Part shown: piece after piece, positions 13,680 through 28,400 of the stretch
Numbering within the stretch: the first letter of the stretch is position 1
Layout: each line of letters starts with the position of its first letter
Origin: Tubiluchus corallicola
Lineage: Eukaryota; Priapulida; Priapulimorpha; Priapulimorphida; Tubiluchidae
NCBI GenBank assembly: GCA_030141605.1
Contig: JAQGDQ010002377.1
Location: forward strand, 372,001 to 436,000
DNA length: 64,000 nucleotides
Direction of reading: 5' to 3'
Translations under genes and position numbers: made by a program
The notes under the pieces: generated by a model
Told to the model about the DNA's origin: nothing
Seen by the model: only the letters and a program-made list of their open reading frames with translations
Database searches by the model: none

Positions 13680-14626
13680 TCTGTGACAAATGTTCAAAGA
13701 TTTTTAACAGTAATACACACTTAAAACTACATGTAATTTAAAGTCAACACTATTTATTCAGCATTCAGATTTCTCTCCACAACAGGACAAATTTATCTGT
13801 ACTCTAACACATAATATTACTTCATAACAGTTACATATGACTTAAAAAGCAATATATACATGATATTTAGTTCATAAGAAGAAATATACACAACTCTAAA
13901 GCAACGTTAATGAAAAAAACTTCAAGTTTGGAGTGACCTCTGTGTAACAGTTAAACAAAGTAGGGACAGCAATACACAATTTTTTGGATTGCAAATAACA
14001 GAGATTCGCACATGCAGTTTTTCAGTCCACAAAGAGTGGTTCCACAGACCGATGCCATGTGATTCAACCGCCACTGAGTGGATCTGGTATAAAAAATCAA
14101 TAATTCTTGCAGCTGAAATGCATTGATTTTAATTTTATTAAGTCCTTTGTGTTCACCATACCATTTTTTCGGGGGGTATGACGATAGCAGATGAGCAAAT
14201 AACGTGCAAGTTTTTGGTGGAAAACTTTTGATTTTCGGCTAACTCATACCCAATATGAAATTCTGAGAAAAATCAGTGTTACGTAAACATATGTAATCAT
14301 ACTAACCATACTTCTCATCATTAATTCACAGCAATATTTCAGGTGTCGGACATAGAACTTAAACAAGATAGAGATACTGCACACATAGTTGCAATACTAC
14401 TTACACAAGTTAAACAAGATTGGCTGTAAATTGATAAAAACACTTTTGTTTGAGCTTAGGGCTTCCAAGCTCACAATTGGTCAGAAAAAATTCTACATTT
14501 GATATATACCACATTTTAAAAATAATTATTTATGGTCCTTTGAAACTTAAGGTATGTTGAATATTTGCAAGACATATTTACCAATAATGAATTAAAGTTT
14601 TTACAAAGTAGTATAAACAGTTCTAT
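13680..14626 (-). other. Probable VPS29 3' UTR and downstream flank
   Basis: This is downstream of the VPS29 stop on the minus strand. Candidate AATAAA polyadenylation signals on the minus strand lie at 14,134-14,139 and 13,753-13,758 (TTTATT on the plus strand). The choice between them is unresolved. No other gene seen. Confidence 0.4.
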
Positions 14627-17600
14627 CTACTTCTTATATTCTATCCGTTCCACCTTTACTTCATCACCAATGAGTTGATACACGTAAGTGACAACAGTCG
14701 AAGCTTGTATATCCATTAAAACAAATGACGGTGTTACTGTACTGAAATACAAATATAACTATAATAGATATTTGTAAAATTTGTATGACTAAAGAAGTTA
14801 AATAAAATAGAGACAAAAAAAATTTTAGTGAAAGCCATTTGTAAGAACGGCAACACTTATGCAGCTAAGAAGACGATGTAAATCTTCTTTCAAGTTATTC
14901 TGCAGTGAACACTGACAAACTTTATGCATTCTTAAGGGTTTTAAGTAGCTTAATTTTTTGAAACGACCGGAAATCTAAATTCAACAGCTACCAAAAAATT
15001 CATTCGACTTTCTCTTGTTACAAGGTCACAAACATACATGCGAAGTTACATATAATTTTGTACTAGCATGATTTTCGGCTCTCTTTTCGTGAATTTTAGG
15101 CTTTTTTTCCTCAGGCATAAATTGCCTTTTCAAATCGTGCGACGACTTTTGTGATACTTATGCAACAGGGCATCAAAATGTTGAAAAATAGTAGCAAAGT
15201 CGACGTAGCATTCTCACAAGCATCTCAAAATGTTCTCCAAGTTTTCGCAAATTTTGAAAGAGTTGGCAAATGTCATAAATAATTGGCGACATATATACAC
15301 AGGTTTGGAGCATGACCAGACAAAATAACGACACTTTGGAGAAATTTTGGAAAGGTGGAAAGTTTTGCAACTCAGTAACAAACCTTAAACATTTTAAAAA
15401 ATCCTACCAAATTGCCTACGACCTTTTGGAGACATTAGCATGTTTGGCGACCATGTGGGAACTTTTGGCACTTCTGTTCAGTGACTGTTGGACTTAGAAA
15501 TTTTCGGACAGTCGCCAAAGTTGCGAAAACTGTGAAACCTAGGCTTCAACAAAATAAAATTAGTTACCTATCCGAGGGATTATATGCTCCTGTGGCAGTA
15601 CCGGGGTTGATATAAAATTTGCCTTCATGTTCAAATGCCTCGAACTTGTGGGTGTGTCCGCTAATTAAAATATCAACGTCAAGCTGTCTCTGTAAGAAAA
15701 TTGATAATTAATATGGAAGTTCACAACGAATGGAACAAATGACAAGGTAAATAACTGCTACAGTTTAAAATGTTACTAGAAAGTCGTAAATTATTTCTTT
15801 CAGTAAAAGCGTACTATAGTTATACATGCAAGTCATTTTGTACACTTACTTTTATTAATGCTCGAGTATTCTTCAAAATATTAATAAGCCAATTAATTTG
15901 TTAACCAATTAATTAATCTAAGCAAGTAACTAATTAAAAAATTAGTGCTTTGTATTTAAAATTTTTGCAAAACCCACATTCTAACGATTACGATAGCATT
16001 AAGCACATTGCTAAGTATTCAAAACACGAATGTTTGAAAATCAAAAGTACATCATTTATATACAATGTACTTTGCAATGTACAAATATATCTGTTGTACT
16101 GGACTTTTTCTATCATCATTATTACAGTTTTCTAGAAATATCTACCTTGGCTATTTTAAGTGTTTTCTGATGCCATCAGGGCTAATTCATTCAATCAAGA
16201 ATCGATCTGACCAAAATTAAAACCTCATTGCTTTCCAAATAATAGGCTGATGCTATCACAAGTGATAGACTAGTAACATATGCACTATATGCAGAAACAA
16301 AGTTTGTACAGAAGCCTACATATGTAGATCACTACTATGTATAATGCACATTTTGGGTGTAGTATCAGGAACTACTTTAACTATAAATCTTAACAACCTT
16401 TGCAGCATATGCAGTTGTCCTCTTCTCTTCAGTGTATTATAAAATAATGTAATAAGGGCTTGAAAGATGCTATACCTACCAGGACAATATGTCACTCAAT
16501 TTCTTAGTGCGTAGAATATCTTAAATTGCAATTAGCCTTTTCACAGTTTCAGCGATTGATGAAGATTGTGAAACAGTCAAAGGGTAAGTGAACCTAACAA
16601 AGTTATCTGAACCAAACAACGCATTTGCTTACACTTGACAACACCTTGAGGCCCATGCTGTTGTAGCAGCAGTTCTTGGCATCAATATTTGTTTCCCTTA
16701 TTTCATTAAACATGGATTGTTGCTGCTATTTTGTTAGGTGTTTTCATATAAGAATAAAATGCTAGTTTAAAACTATACACGTGTAGTATATAATAAAAAT
16801 AACCATGTATTTCACCAGTTTCACCTACATATTGACACATGCATAAGGTCATGTGACCGTTGCAGTTAAGTAAGATGCTCTGGGTCCAGTTAACTTTTGA
16901 TGTACAGTAACTGGGTGCGCACATAGCGAAACAGTGAAAAGGCTTATTGCCATGAACTAATTGATATGTAGCCGGGTTTGAGGTTAGAGGTGCTTGAAGC
17001 CCAAACCTTGATCAGGTTCCTCTCAATGACTTCAGATGTGGTGTGGTAGTGTGCGGTGTGGATAAGGTGTGTGGCTCAACGAGTTTGCAGTTGTTTTGAT
17101 TCAATTACATTGAAAACCACTTAACTAGTATCATAATTGTATTGTTGTTATAATTATGAACAGCAATTTATTATTTCAAAAATACCGAATGCATTGACTC
17201 ATCAGTTCTTTAAGCAGATGATCCAGAAACATCATTTTTCTGCTCCTTGAAAACGGGTCCCTAACAACTAAATTAACACCAAGCCAGGAATAAACAAACA
17301 AATGAAATGAATATAATTTTGGGTATAAATTTTAGTTTTATTCCTACCTGAATTATTGCTAAACTTTCTGTATCACCCCACGGCACGACTTGATGTCCAT
17401 GACAGAGGCCAATCCTAAACTGACCTACAGTCACCACTTTCTGTTCAGGATAATTCAAATTCTGAAAAAAGATATTCGTCAAATTGTCACTATAGCTGGT
17501 TAAATAGTAATGACTTAGAGACTCTGAGATTAGAATATATAGATAATAAAACAGTACAGAAGACAGTAAAATAATGTTAGGCAAAAAGCTATACTGTTTG

Positions 17601-18228
17601 TTAATTCGCATCGTAAATTTCGAACATACCTCGTCAAAATCACCTCGTACTACATGAACATCACTAGCAAGTGTTTTCAAGTAATCAAAAGACTCCTTTG
17701 TGCACAGATTACCCGTGCAAAGAATGTGCTGAATCTTTCCAGGAACTAGTAGTTTCTTGAACTTTTGAGGTAGACTGTTGCATCGATGTGGAATGTGCAG
17801 GTCTCCTAATACCAACACCAACTGAAATGTTAAAAACACATTTTGCACCAGTAATAATAATAATTATCATGTACTAATTATTATAATATTAATAATAATT
17901 ATTATGTAAGAAGAATAGTGGTACTGTTCTTCTGATCAAAAAAGAACTCACTGCACACAAGTTCATCTGGAAAGTATTGACTCTGTGTGAATGTACTTAA
18001 ATTACATCACAGATAAAACTGAGAACTTGAGTGATTTACCATCTTAGTGGTGCTAACGGTAAATAACATCTGTGGCTAATCTCAAGATTTTTATGTATCA
18101 CTACTAGCTGGTGCTAAAAAAGGCCGCGGGCGATAGTACTTTTAATATAATTTTTTTAGAAAATAAGGCACATGTGAACAAAATATAATTAAAACAGGCG
18201 AATTATCTAACTAAAATAAACTCACCAT
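14627..18228 (-). CDS. VPS29: Vacuolar protein sorting-associated protein 29 (retromer subunit)
   Basis: VPS29 is the metallophosphoesterase-fold subunit of retromer, which works with VPS26 and VPS35 in endosome-to-Golgi and plasma-membrane recycling. Five minus-strand exons join in frame with GT-AG introns: 18228-18226, 17821-17630, 17461-17348, 15689-15568 and 14741-14627 (stop 14,629-14,627). They give 181 residues, against 182 in human. The first coding exon contributes only the ATG, immediately followed by a GTGAG donor. The second starts [18 protein letters not shown]. Also visible are [19 protein letters not shown], the [13 protein letters not shown] block, [20 protein letters not shown] and the C-terminal [20 protein letters not shown]. 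The fold's metal-site motifs (GDLH, GNL, GHTH) are intact, although the animal protein is generally regarded as a scaffold rather than an enzyme. The 1.66-kb third intron holds no recognised gene. It lies head to head with the SEC14-like gene. No defects were seen. Confidence 0.98.
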
Positions 18229-19498
18229 AATTAAAAACGTTATAACGTTCAGTCGGTAGAGAACACGTTATGCTGTATGAAAACACCCACGTCTAACGTA
18301 ACAGTGTTGCCGTCAAAATATCGTTTTCTCGCCAAATCATAACTAAAACGTCGCCAAGTTTGGCCAAAATTTGGCCAAAATTTTAAACAATCATAAAAAC
18401 TTTCAATATAAAAAACAACATATTAATTTCTTCGTGTCTTTTTCTGCGTAATATTTGTGCAGACTGCGTTACAAAAAATAATGAAATAGTTAAATAAAAA
18501 AAATTGATAAAAGACAGACGTGCTGTATATACCTATTGAAGCTGCAGCAAAATTAAATATTGAAAGAATACTGACTTCAATATTAATTGATTATTAACAT
18601 TTTCATTCATTGAATTTCTATTTCGAACGGAAATATTCATAAATTATTTCTATTAAAACACTTGGATTGCAACAACTTAACTGTTTTACAGCAGATATAT
18701 AATATAGCTGGTGTATCCTGTATGTCAACGACAGTGAACATCTCATCTGATGTCGGAATGATTTATGTAGTAAACGATCCAAATCTAGATGCCAACTTTT
18801 CTGTTTGAGAATTAACTGAAACTATAAATAGATTATTTTAGAGTCTGTACTATATTTATTGCCCCCAGTAGGCATCGTTCAATATGCAATAGCATACATT
18901 CCTAAAGTGAATCGTAATTATGTGTAACAGAGTTCTAAAATTAAGGTAGATAGGTTGCACTAGATTATTAATGTTCTGTGTCTATCTGACAGATAGTGTA
19001 GACACAAAGGAAACAACAATTGAGTTGCATTACTTTTTTATTCGTACTGAATTGTTATACAATTGAGCCAAAGTAAAATTTATTTCACTCTAACTTAGTC
19101 GAACTCAAGTTTCGAATAGCTTCTTTCTCAAAATGTATTATAGCCTTAACCTCCTAACTCTAGCAATTAATAAAAATCAATAGAATCGAACAATCAATTA
19201 AATAGCGCTAAAAGAGGCTAATTACCTAATATTACCTACTTGGCAATACTTGAAGAAAGTTGTGAAATTGAACTATAGATGGCGCAAACGTTGCAAACAC
19301 AGAGCTCATTGCTCACTGGGTACAGTACGATTATCGTACACTTTATTGATTTAGAAATTTGTCAGTGTATGTCTTTACGTCGTGTCTTGTTGTCAATAAT
19401 TACATCGTTTTCTTGTGTACTTTAGCAAAAGTTTTATGTAATTAATCCATTATCTGGGATCTTCTGGTGTTGTGTGTATCTTGCTGTATGCGACAAAA
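18229..19498. promoter_or_regulatory. Shared upstream region of VPS29 and the SEC14-like gene
   Basis: A 1.27-kb interval separates the two divergent start codons. It must hold the 5' UTRs and promoters of both genes. I saw no clear TATA box or other named element, so a bidirectional promoter is only an inference from spacing. Confidence 0.35.
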
Positions 19499-22400
19499 AT
19501 GAGTGGTTATTTTGGGGACTTAAGTCCTACTCAATCTGAAACTTTAGCGGAGGTATTCGTTCAATTTTTCTTTTTCAGTGCACGATTATTAATTTACACC
19601 GCCAGGTAGATACTATCAGTTATTATTTTACACCGCCAGGTGTTTGTAAATTATGTAGCTATCGCGCGGACGCTACAATATTGTCAATAATTATGTTTTA
19701 GGCTACAGTTCTATGTGGTATTGGTGCTAACACCTAGTAATAGCGGTTTATGGGATGTGTGTGTGTTTCACATTATACAATTCGTCATTTGGTTCGCCAA
19801 GTAGCTGAAAATATAATTTATTTTAAAATGTTCCGTAAAACATTAACTAATTTAAGAAATTAATTAAAATGCCAAAAATAAGCTACTGTCTAGCAGTATA
19901 TAAGAAAGTCTGACCTTGGTAGAGAGGTGTGGGCAATATGATTGTCAACACGTAAAACACTTTTTAGAGAATTTGCATTTAAACTTGAAATTCGCTAATA
20001 TAGAAAGTGTCGTCTAATTTGTCAATCATTATGTCAATCATTTTCGTTGACTGTCCAATCAGCGTGCAAGTTATTTCACGCACCTGCAGAGCTTAATTAA
20101 CGCAGGTACGTTCAGGACATTTAACCACAGCACTGTCTAACACTGTTATGAAAAATGCTCAACTTTTCATTAAGTGGGAGAAATATTGGCCTGGTTCTAA
20201 GTGTTATTATTGTCAATTGAAATTGCAAGTGAATTAGTGGAAATATATAGTCTAGTTTCATTTATAGGAAGAAATGCACAACGCTTACGTCTGTGAGTTG
20301 TTGATTAAATCATTTTGCAATGAAGAAAATATGCAGTTTAGTTTAGTTTATGGCTTTGCAAGTTAGATAAAAACAACTATTTGATTAACTATAAATAAAG
20401 GCAAAACAAAATGTTCTCTTTTCTGGCCAGTTTTTATAAACCTCAATGAGATCGTCACACTCAAAATTAATTTAAATGTGGTCAAAACCTATATTATACA
20501 TCAATGTAATATTAGTTAATTTTACGCTATTTTTCTGGTTGTAATCATGGTTAAAAGATGCCATTGGGACTCATGTAACTCGGACATTCAATATAAGGGT
20601 CGTCGATGGAATGGAATAATCAAATTTATTCTATTTCTGTAGCCTAACAAACGGAAAAATACAAAAACTGAATAAATCTTGCAGATGAGCACATGATCAG
20701 TTAATATAGAAAAATACATCGCAGGCATGATGGTATTCAAAGGCAAGAGAGACTTTTAATATTTTTGTTGCTCATTTATTTTAAAGCCATGCTAGCTGGC
20801 TTAGTCTCTTTATTATACTTATGTCTCTGTGTTTTGTAGTGCTTTAGAACTTCGTCTCTACATTCTGTTTAAATTTAAAAGTCATTTCCTTGGCTACTTG
20901 AAGTGTTAATTTTGTGTTAAAATAGCTGCTGCTTTGCAAATTTGTGTTTATGAAAAAGAGCAATCAGTTTATCTGCTGATTAGACATTAGTTGTGACTGT
21001 CACGTTGTTCAGGTCAGTTTAGTTTAGTTTAGACAGTTGTTATCCAGCGTGAGCTGTTTTTCCAAATGCCGCTGAGCGTGCTTACGTTACAGCGGAGGCA
21101 GAGCGATAGACCAATATGTTTGACGTCAATTGTGAAGGTGTACCGATTGTCCTACTATAGCGAGATGTTGTGAAAATATTTTGCATAGCGAGAAATATAG
21201 TAAGTTCTCGCTTAACAACCACTAATTTGGATTAATGTGTTCCAGTAAAAACACGAAGTTAGGCAAAACGTCTTTAAATGATGCATATCTTCTATAGAAA
21301 GTAATGTAAAAGTGTTGAGATATATTCAATGGAGAAAATTAATGAGGCTTAACTCAGGTAAGTTAAACGTTTTGAGTTTTATGAGTTTTTGACTTTTCTG
21401 AAAATTTTCATAAAGACGCTAGTTGCTATAGCTACAGGTTGTAGGCAGAATTCCTGTGCATAAAGTTTCACACAGGTGCCTGGAGACGTAACTGTAGGTA
21501 AAAATGGTTTTAACATTTGGCAGCGTGTTGGGAAGCAAAAGCAAATAATATTGTGCTATTGTACTTTACTAGCTGTGTTTTAGAATAAAGATTTAAAAGT
21601 TTTAGATTTAAAACTACAAAGTTGATATGATGCACATCTATGACATTATTTGATACTTTTCACCTTCTTTGGCTTTTATGGATTTTTTAGATGCCTCTAT
21701 TTTTGTGCTCGATTTTCATTTAGTTAGTGTATTTTCTTATCATAACAGCACTTGCTTATGCCACTGGCATAAATTTGGAGTTTAACCTTTTAGTCTGTGC
21801 TGCTGTGTCAACAAATCAGTTGCTATTAATTTGCATTGACATTCTTAATCTTGATCGGGAGATACTGATGGTGTCTGAAAGTGCGAAAATCTTGCATGTG
21901 ATTATGACCAAAGATCAACAAGTTCTTCTTTGACGTTCTTAAGCTGCTAACAGCCTAAATACATGACACAGGAAGTGGTTTAGAACAATGCATGTGTTTG
22001 AATTGTCATTGCAAATATATTTACAAACAGTAGTACCACAGTTGCATAATAGCATTATAACTTTTATAATTTTCATTACAGTAGAGATTTTAATAACAAA
22101 TAATGATGAAAAATTTCCTGAAATGCAAAATATATGCAGGTAAATGATGAGGGAAATGTGGTTACTAATCGTATGACGAGCATTAGGTGATTCATGTGTC
22201 AAATTATCAGTTACTCTAAGAGATAATCAAATCTAAAGCGTAACTTTGTTTTTGTGTTGGAAAAGCAACATGTTGTGATAAACCAAAAGAATCTTTAAAA
22301 AAATACAAAGGTAGCAGCAGTTTTGCCATTTGTACAATCAACATGAAAGTTAAAATTGCCCACTATTAAAGGTCTGCACTAGCTTTATGAAGAAGGTGGG

Positions 22401-25400
22401 AAAACTCGTCAAAAATCAGAGTAGGTGAATATCTGGTATAAGTTAGATGTCCATAATCTAGATACAATCAGTAATCAGCACAGATATATTTTTACACATC
22501 ACAAGTGCTTCCAAATATGCAATGACTTGACCTTTGTTCTCAGAAAAGCTTTATCTGGTGTTAACGTTGAAAGATTGTGGAGTGCAAAAATGCATTACTC
22601 TGTAAACTGTAAAATTGTTCACAGGTCGATACAAAGTGGTCTCTAAAGCGTGGTCATCTTATCGTCACATTTATCTTTGAAAACTACTGGAGGCCACAGT
22701 TTACACTGTAGGAGGCTGAAGTTTGCACGAAGTTGGTGCGGACCATTGTGCAGAGCCCGATTTTTCAATTTTGAGGATTCTCTCAAATAAATGGTTCTTT
22801 TTAACGTTATTACGTCGTTGGGTTTTTTTCGTAAATGGATCTCCTTCAACACTGTTATTAATTTTTTTGTGAAAAACTGATTCCACGGTAACCATAAATG
22901 CTTTCTATGATTTTTTTATTGTAGCTATCAAATTTTACGAGAAGTAACTTTTGTTTTTCCTTTGACACGGAATTAGTTTTTTAGTGGTATAATATTATTG
23001 TTATATATCATTGTGGATAACTATGGAAAACACTAGAAATAGACTCTTGTTAGGGGGGGGGGGGAGTTGAGCAATTAATATTTGTGTTAAAAAACTAAAC
23101 ATGTGCCTACGTATCCAGATAACTGCACAAAGAAAGTATCTGCTTTCACATATAGGAATGTTCAAAGTATAATAATGTAAACATACATTTTTAGTTTCAG
23201 CAATTTAGTCTAAACGTTTCATGCGTGCCGGTATCATTAAGCTTTAATTTGTGTTTTTCTGAGATCTTGAATAGGAGGCTTGATTTTCCACTAAAGCCCC
23301 AGTTTTCCAAGTTTCTTCAGTTACGTATGGGCTACTCTAAACTTAACTATACCATCTTCATAAAATTGGAGGCGCTAATTCTTCACTCTGTGAGTGTGGT
23401 TTAGTGAATTCTAGCTTTAGTGAACATTTTTTGTCCGAGTGTGTGCTTTATTCTAATCAAAGGGATATACTGTTATACAACATTGCCAGGCATACTGGCT
23501 TGTCTAATTTCAAGCTAGTAGATATATTGTCAGATATAGAAGATGCTGACCCAAGAGATTTTGATTTTGAAGCGATAATTGAAGGTCTTGTTTTATAGAC
23601 AGCACTGAACGTTTAAGCAAACGGACACCATTTCAGTGTTAGAGTCACATTGCCATGTACTCCTTTTTCAGTTTTTGTGAGGAAATTTTCCCTTTTGATA
23701 AATAGCTCCTATTGTGTTGATTGAAACATCTGCGTGAACATTTCGTCCACAGATTTTGATGTGGAGAAAAAGCTTTATATAAGAAGCTACCTGTTATTCT
23801 TTTTTCAGTTTAAAACTCAAGTAAGGGATATAGCAAGGCCAGAATGGGATGACTACTATTACCTTCGATGGCTGAGAGGTATGCTAATAATTAACGAATA
23901 CCAATAATAGATGACATCACTTTTATTAGTTTCACATCCTGAGTTTAAAATTAAAATAAACTTTGTTTTATACAAATCGTGGTTGAAGAATCCTTAGAAG
24001 AATTAGTTAGAATATGTATAAATGAAAAAGTTATTTCTCCCATTGACCATCATTTTGCTACCTTATGAAAGTTTGTGATTTGACTGGCAGTGGTTTTGTC
24101 TATTATGACTGACACGTTACCCGCTAACTAATATCGATAATTAGGTTTTAGTGAAACTGATGTACCTTTGCTATATTCAGGTATCTATTTGACGAAAATG
24201 ACTGACGAAATGACATCAAAAAATGTTGTCCATAATTTGTCCATTGATCCCTTTAGTTGTAAAAAACTCATTTAATTATCATTAAATCCACTTCAAAATT
24301 TCTATTTCAGCACGAGACTTTGAACTGAAGAAATCGGAGTTGATGCTTAGAAATGTAAGAATTCCACTTTTTAATATGGTGTCTGAAGATTGTAATGACA
24401 CACATTTAATTCTTAATGATAGGTAGATAAAACCACCCTAAAAGCAGCCAAGGTTTTAATAATTATATACACGATGTACCTGCTTAGTTTATATTATCTT
24501 ATAGAAATGTAAACATGTTTCAAAGGTTTTGGACCTACAACCAAAGATTAAGATTAAAATTGTTTATTTATCAGCTTTAAGTTTGACAGTGCATAATAAA
24601 CAAAACAGTAATTTTGACAATTTTACATACTAATCAGTATTTGCTAGTAGCTTACTTCATGTTAAAATTAAAGTTAATCATATGGAGAAAGGGTGGTGAA
24701 CAACCACACAGTCAACTAAGTCAGCCACCCCAAAGTCGGCCTTATTTTGTAATGTACTGGTAATATGGTGTATGAAATGGCATTTCATAATATTGTTTAT
24801 GTGTTTGTAACAATAGAAAATTGCACTACCATTAGTAGCTTTGTGATATACATTAACAACACACAGTATGCATTATCTGTCTAACTTATATGTAATAAAC
24901 ATTCAGCTTTCCTTTGTAGGATGTCATTTGGCGAAAGCAGATTAATGCTGACAAACTATTGGAAGAATACAAAGTTCCAGAGGTACTGATCTTTGGGCAT
25001 TGATAAATATCTTACATAATTTTCATATCATTTCTCTTGCTAACTGCAAAGACTGGGCCTTAATGCAGCATTACTGTGTGTGTAAGAAAAATGTATTATG
25101 GTCTGTGAATAGAAATTCTAATTTTTTTAAAATGTTGTTTTCTAGATAAACAGTCATTAAGGGTGCTGTGTTACTCTGAGTGGTTTAACGTTTGTTCCTT
25201 AAATTTATTAAAGTTATCCGTGTATTACTTGATCGTTAATGATTGATAGTACCATAAGTATTATGACATAGCTTTCCATTTACTCTTCCACGTGTTATAC
25301 ATTACTATTTACAATGTTGCAATAATTGCTAAGCTTTACATCAAGTGGACTTAGGGGATTAGCTATCGCTGCTTGTGTTTTCTCAGGTACAAAACATAAA

Positions 25401-28400
25401 TTAGGACATAGAGGATAATGCAAATGCCAAGCTCGCTTAACACCCAAATTTTTAGCAAAACAAAATATCCGTATTTGCATAGACACATATGTATCAATCA
25501 ACTCATTAGAATATCGGATTCGCTATTATGCCAACTTTTTTTTAGTCCCAAATAAGGTGTAAAGATTTCTGAACGTATATGTTTCTGCTCAATAAATAAC
25601 GGTATAATGCTTCTGAATTACCAGTAAACTATGACCAGTCAGCAACGTCATCCGTATTTCGATAACGGACATGTGCAAATGCAACCCAAGTCGAGCTGAT
25701 GCTCATATGCTGGCAACTTGAAGTGTAGGGCAAATAACCATGAATAGTTTTGCTTTGAGTTGACAAGCAACCATTAAATGTGCAGCATTTTGCTGAGGAA
25801 TTAGTATTTCTTTTGCTAAAGATCTAAGAGAACAAAAAAAAGTTGCTGCTTGAAAAGTTACTCCACTTTTCATTTTACTATAAGTTTAAGTTACAACACG
25901 ATCACATTCTACTGTGAGTTGATTGCTTGTACAGTAGTGATGTGTCATGTGAGCAAGTTGCTTACGACTGTTCCTGCTTTCCGTAATAAAATTTCTCATA
26001 ACAAAATGGAGTGCCCATTCTTATGGTCTGCAGCAGCTACAAAATCAGAAGTGACAATCTCAATATTAATTTGCTGCCACACAAGTGAAGTTCAGTGGAT
26101 AAGATGTCACTTAAGCGACAAAATCTTTAACTTGTGAAAAAAGCGTAAAAGTTATTATATGAGTAGTTTAAATTTTGGGCTTTCTATTCGAAAGTATACC
26201 TGTGTCTAGTCAGATGCCATCACACGTAAATTCTTACCAAATTTATGAGGGATAATGGGATTACGTTATATGTGCCAAGGCGATCTTTGCAGATATCCTA
26301 ACATGCGCAATTATAAAATTATCGGTTCCAGCTGTCAGTCCTTCTGTCTCCATTTTTTCTTGGCTCTGGAGTAATGTTGGAAGTTGATACTTTGCACAGT
26401 GGTAGGGCAAGGTTCAAGCTTAGAGCTTGTAGATTTTGGGGTCATGTGGCACAAATATGAATTTTTTTACTCTTCACATTTATCGATGTTCTACAATATT
26501 ACCTATCACCCAGGTATATTTGATATATAAATTTTAGTGACATCAAAATTGATTTATGATTCATTAGCAACGCAGTCAGTAAAATATATTAAGCCCTTAC
26601 AATGGTGTCTACGTTTCTTCACAGTCATTACTATAATGTCTTTTGGATTAATATTACAATCCAATGCAGAAGATACATTTTAGTTAAAATAAATTTTGAA
26701 TCTGGATCTAGATTTAACGTGAAATATATTATGATTATGATACCATATTGTGATAGTGGCTGTACAGAGGTTTAGTACATTTTAAGTGGAGGCCACTATA
26801 CATGTCAATTGCAGTACCTAGCCTCGACGTACATTGATTTCATCGGGCAACTATGCCTATGTACTGAGACTCCAGCTAAAGATGCTGTTGTCTTAAATTT
26901 TGTAAAACGAATGTATTTGACAATTATTTTGCATTTCAATCACGAATGATGTCAATTCTCAACTTGTGTGTAGTTTCTGGAAAGCCTTGTTATATTTCTT
27001 GTGATAGGACATAGGAAACTAGAACTAATTTTTCCATTTAATTTGTCACTACAGTATAGTATAATATGATTATCAATGTAACATAGGGTAGCACCTGATT
27101 ATTGTTTTAAGCTGTGTGCATAGGCTAGTGATAAATCCATTTTTCAAGTATTTTTCTAAGTTGTGGGTACAAGGCTACAAGCACTTCGTTTGCTGAATAA
27201 ACTGTCATGTAAACAGTTTGGAATTTTAATATAAGAAAGTCGGATTGATTTCTTGATACAAAAATTAATGATTTCTGCAGGTTTTGCTAAAATACTCTCC
27301 AAAAGGAATATGCGGAGAAGATAGGGAAGGCCATCCTGTCATGTACTATTATTTTGATCTGGATCTAAAAGGTAAACGCAGGCATGTCCATTAGTTAATT
27401 GCATTGCTTTGTACTATTTTAATAGCTGCACAAATAAAGATGCATTAGCTGAAAGCTTGAGCTCAGTCTTGAAGTCCTGTTCGAATTCTTTCTTTGGCAT
27501 AGAGGAGTATGCCATAACTATTGTCATAATTAAGGATAACTGTCTCGGTCTAAATATGAGTTAATCCAATTATACAGTGTTGTGTTGTGCTATTACTGAT
27601 TGGATTGATTTTTTTCCTACTGCTGCTGAGTAAATTGTGATTTTGGGGTTTGTGTGTGCATGCGTGAATGAATGAATGAATGAGTGAATGAATGAACTAA
27701 AACTTGTTACTAGTTAAATTACTTTTAATATTTTAAGGTTTTTGAATGACTGAATTTATAAAGGAATTGAAATTTGTTATTGATCAAAGTATGTTTATGC
27801 TAGTACTGGATAATATGTGAAAAGTGACATAATATTATAATGTGTTTTGCATGAAATATACAGTCTGCTATAAGGAATCATTCTATATTTTAGTGGATGC
27901 ATTATATCAATTAGTTCATAATTTTGCATTTATCTTAGGCATGGTACACTCTGCTACTAGAAATGATGCACTAAAGTCCATGGCTCATGAACTTGAAAAA
28001 ATGTACAAAGCCATGGAAGCGCAATCAAAAAAGGTAGGTGTATATATGTTGGAATGAAAACATTTTGTAAAAAAATTCCCTGCAACATGTTGTATTTTTG
28101 TTTATACCTGCTAAGTAACCTCTTACTGAATATTCTAAACCATGTATAAGTCAGTTCTTTACCTTAATATGCCAAATGTTTTGTTTTTAAGAGTGTTAAG
28201 TATCAATAAGTGTTTTAAACATAATTAATATAATTGCTCACATATAAATTTTTATTGATAAAATTACTGTCAGTATGTGGAATATCTGAAATGACATTTG
28301 CCAACTACTTACTTTCGTTATTGCAAAGTCATACGTAACCTGTATCATATTCTTTGTTATATTTTTTTCTTAGCACGATAAGAAAATAGAGGGCATTACA

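Noticed and set aside
13440-13697. Frames with poly-Ile, poly-Asn and poly-Tyr
   Set aside because: Artefact of the (AAT)n(ATT)n tract.
17273-17848. A single 191-codon VPS29 open frame
   Set aside because: It reads through an intron; splice sites and homology show that 17,462-17,629 and the sequence before 17,348 are intronic.
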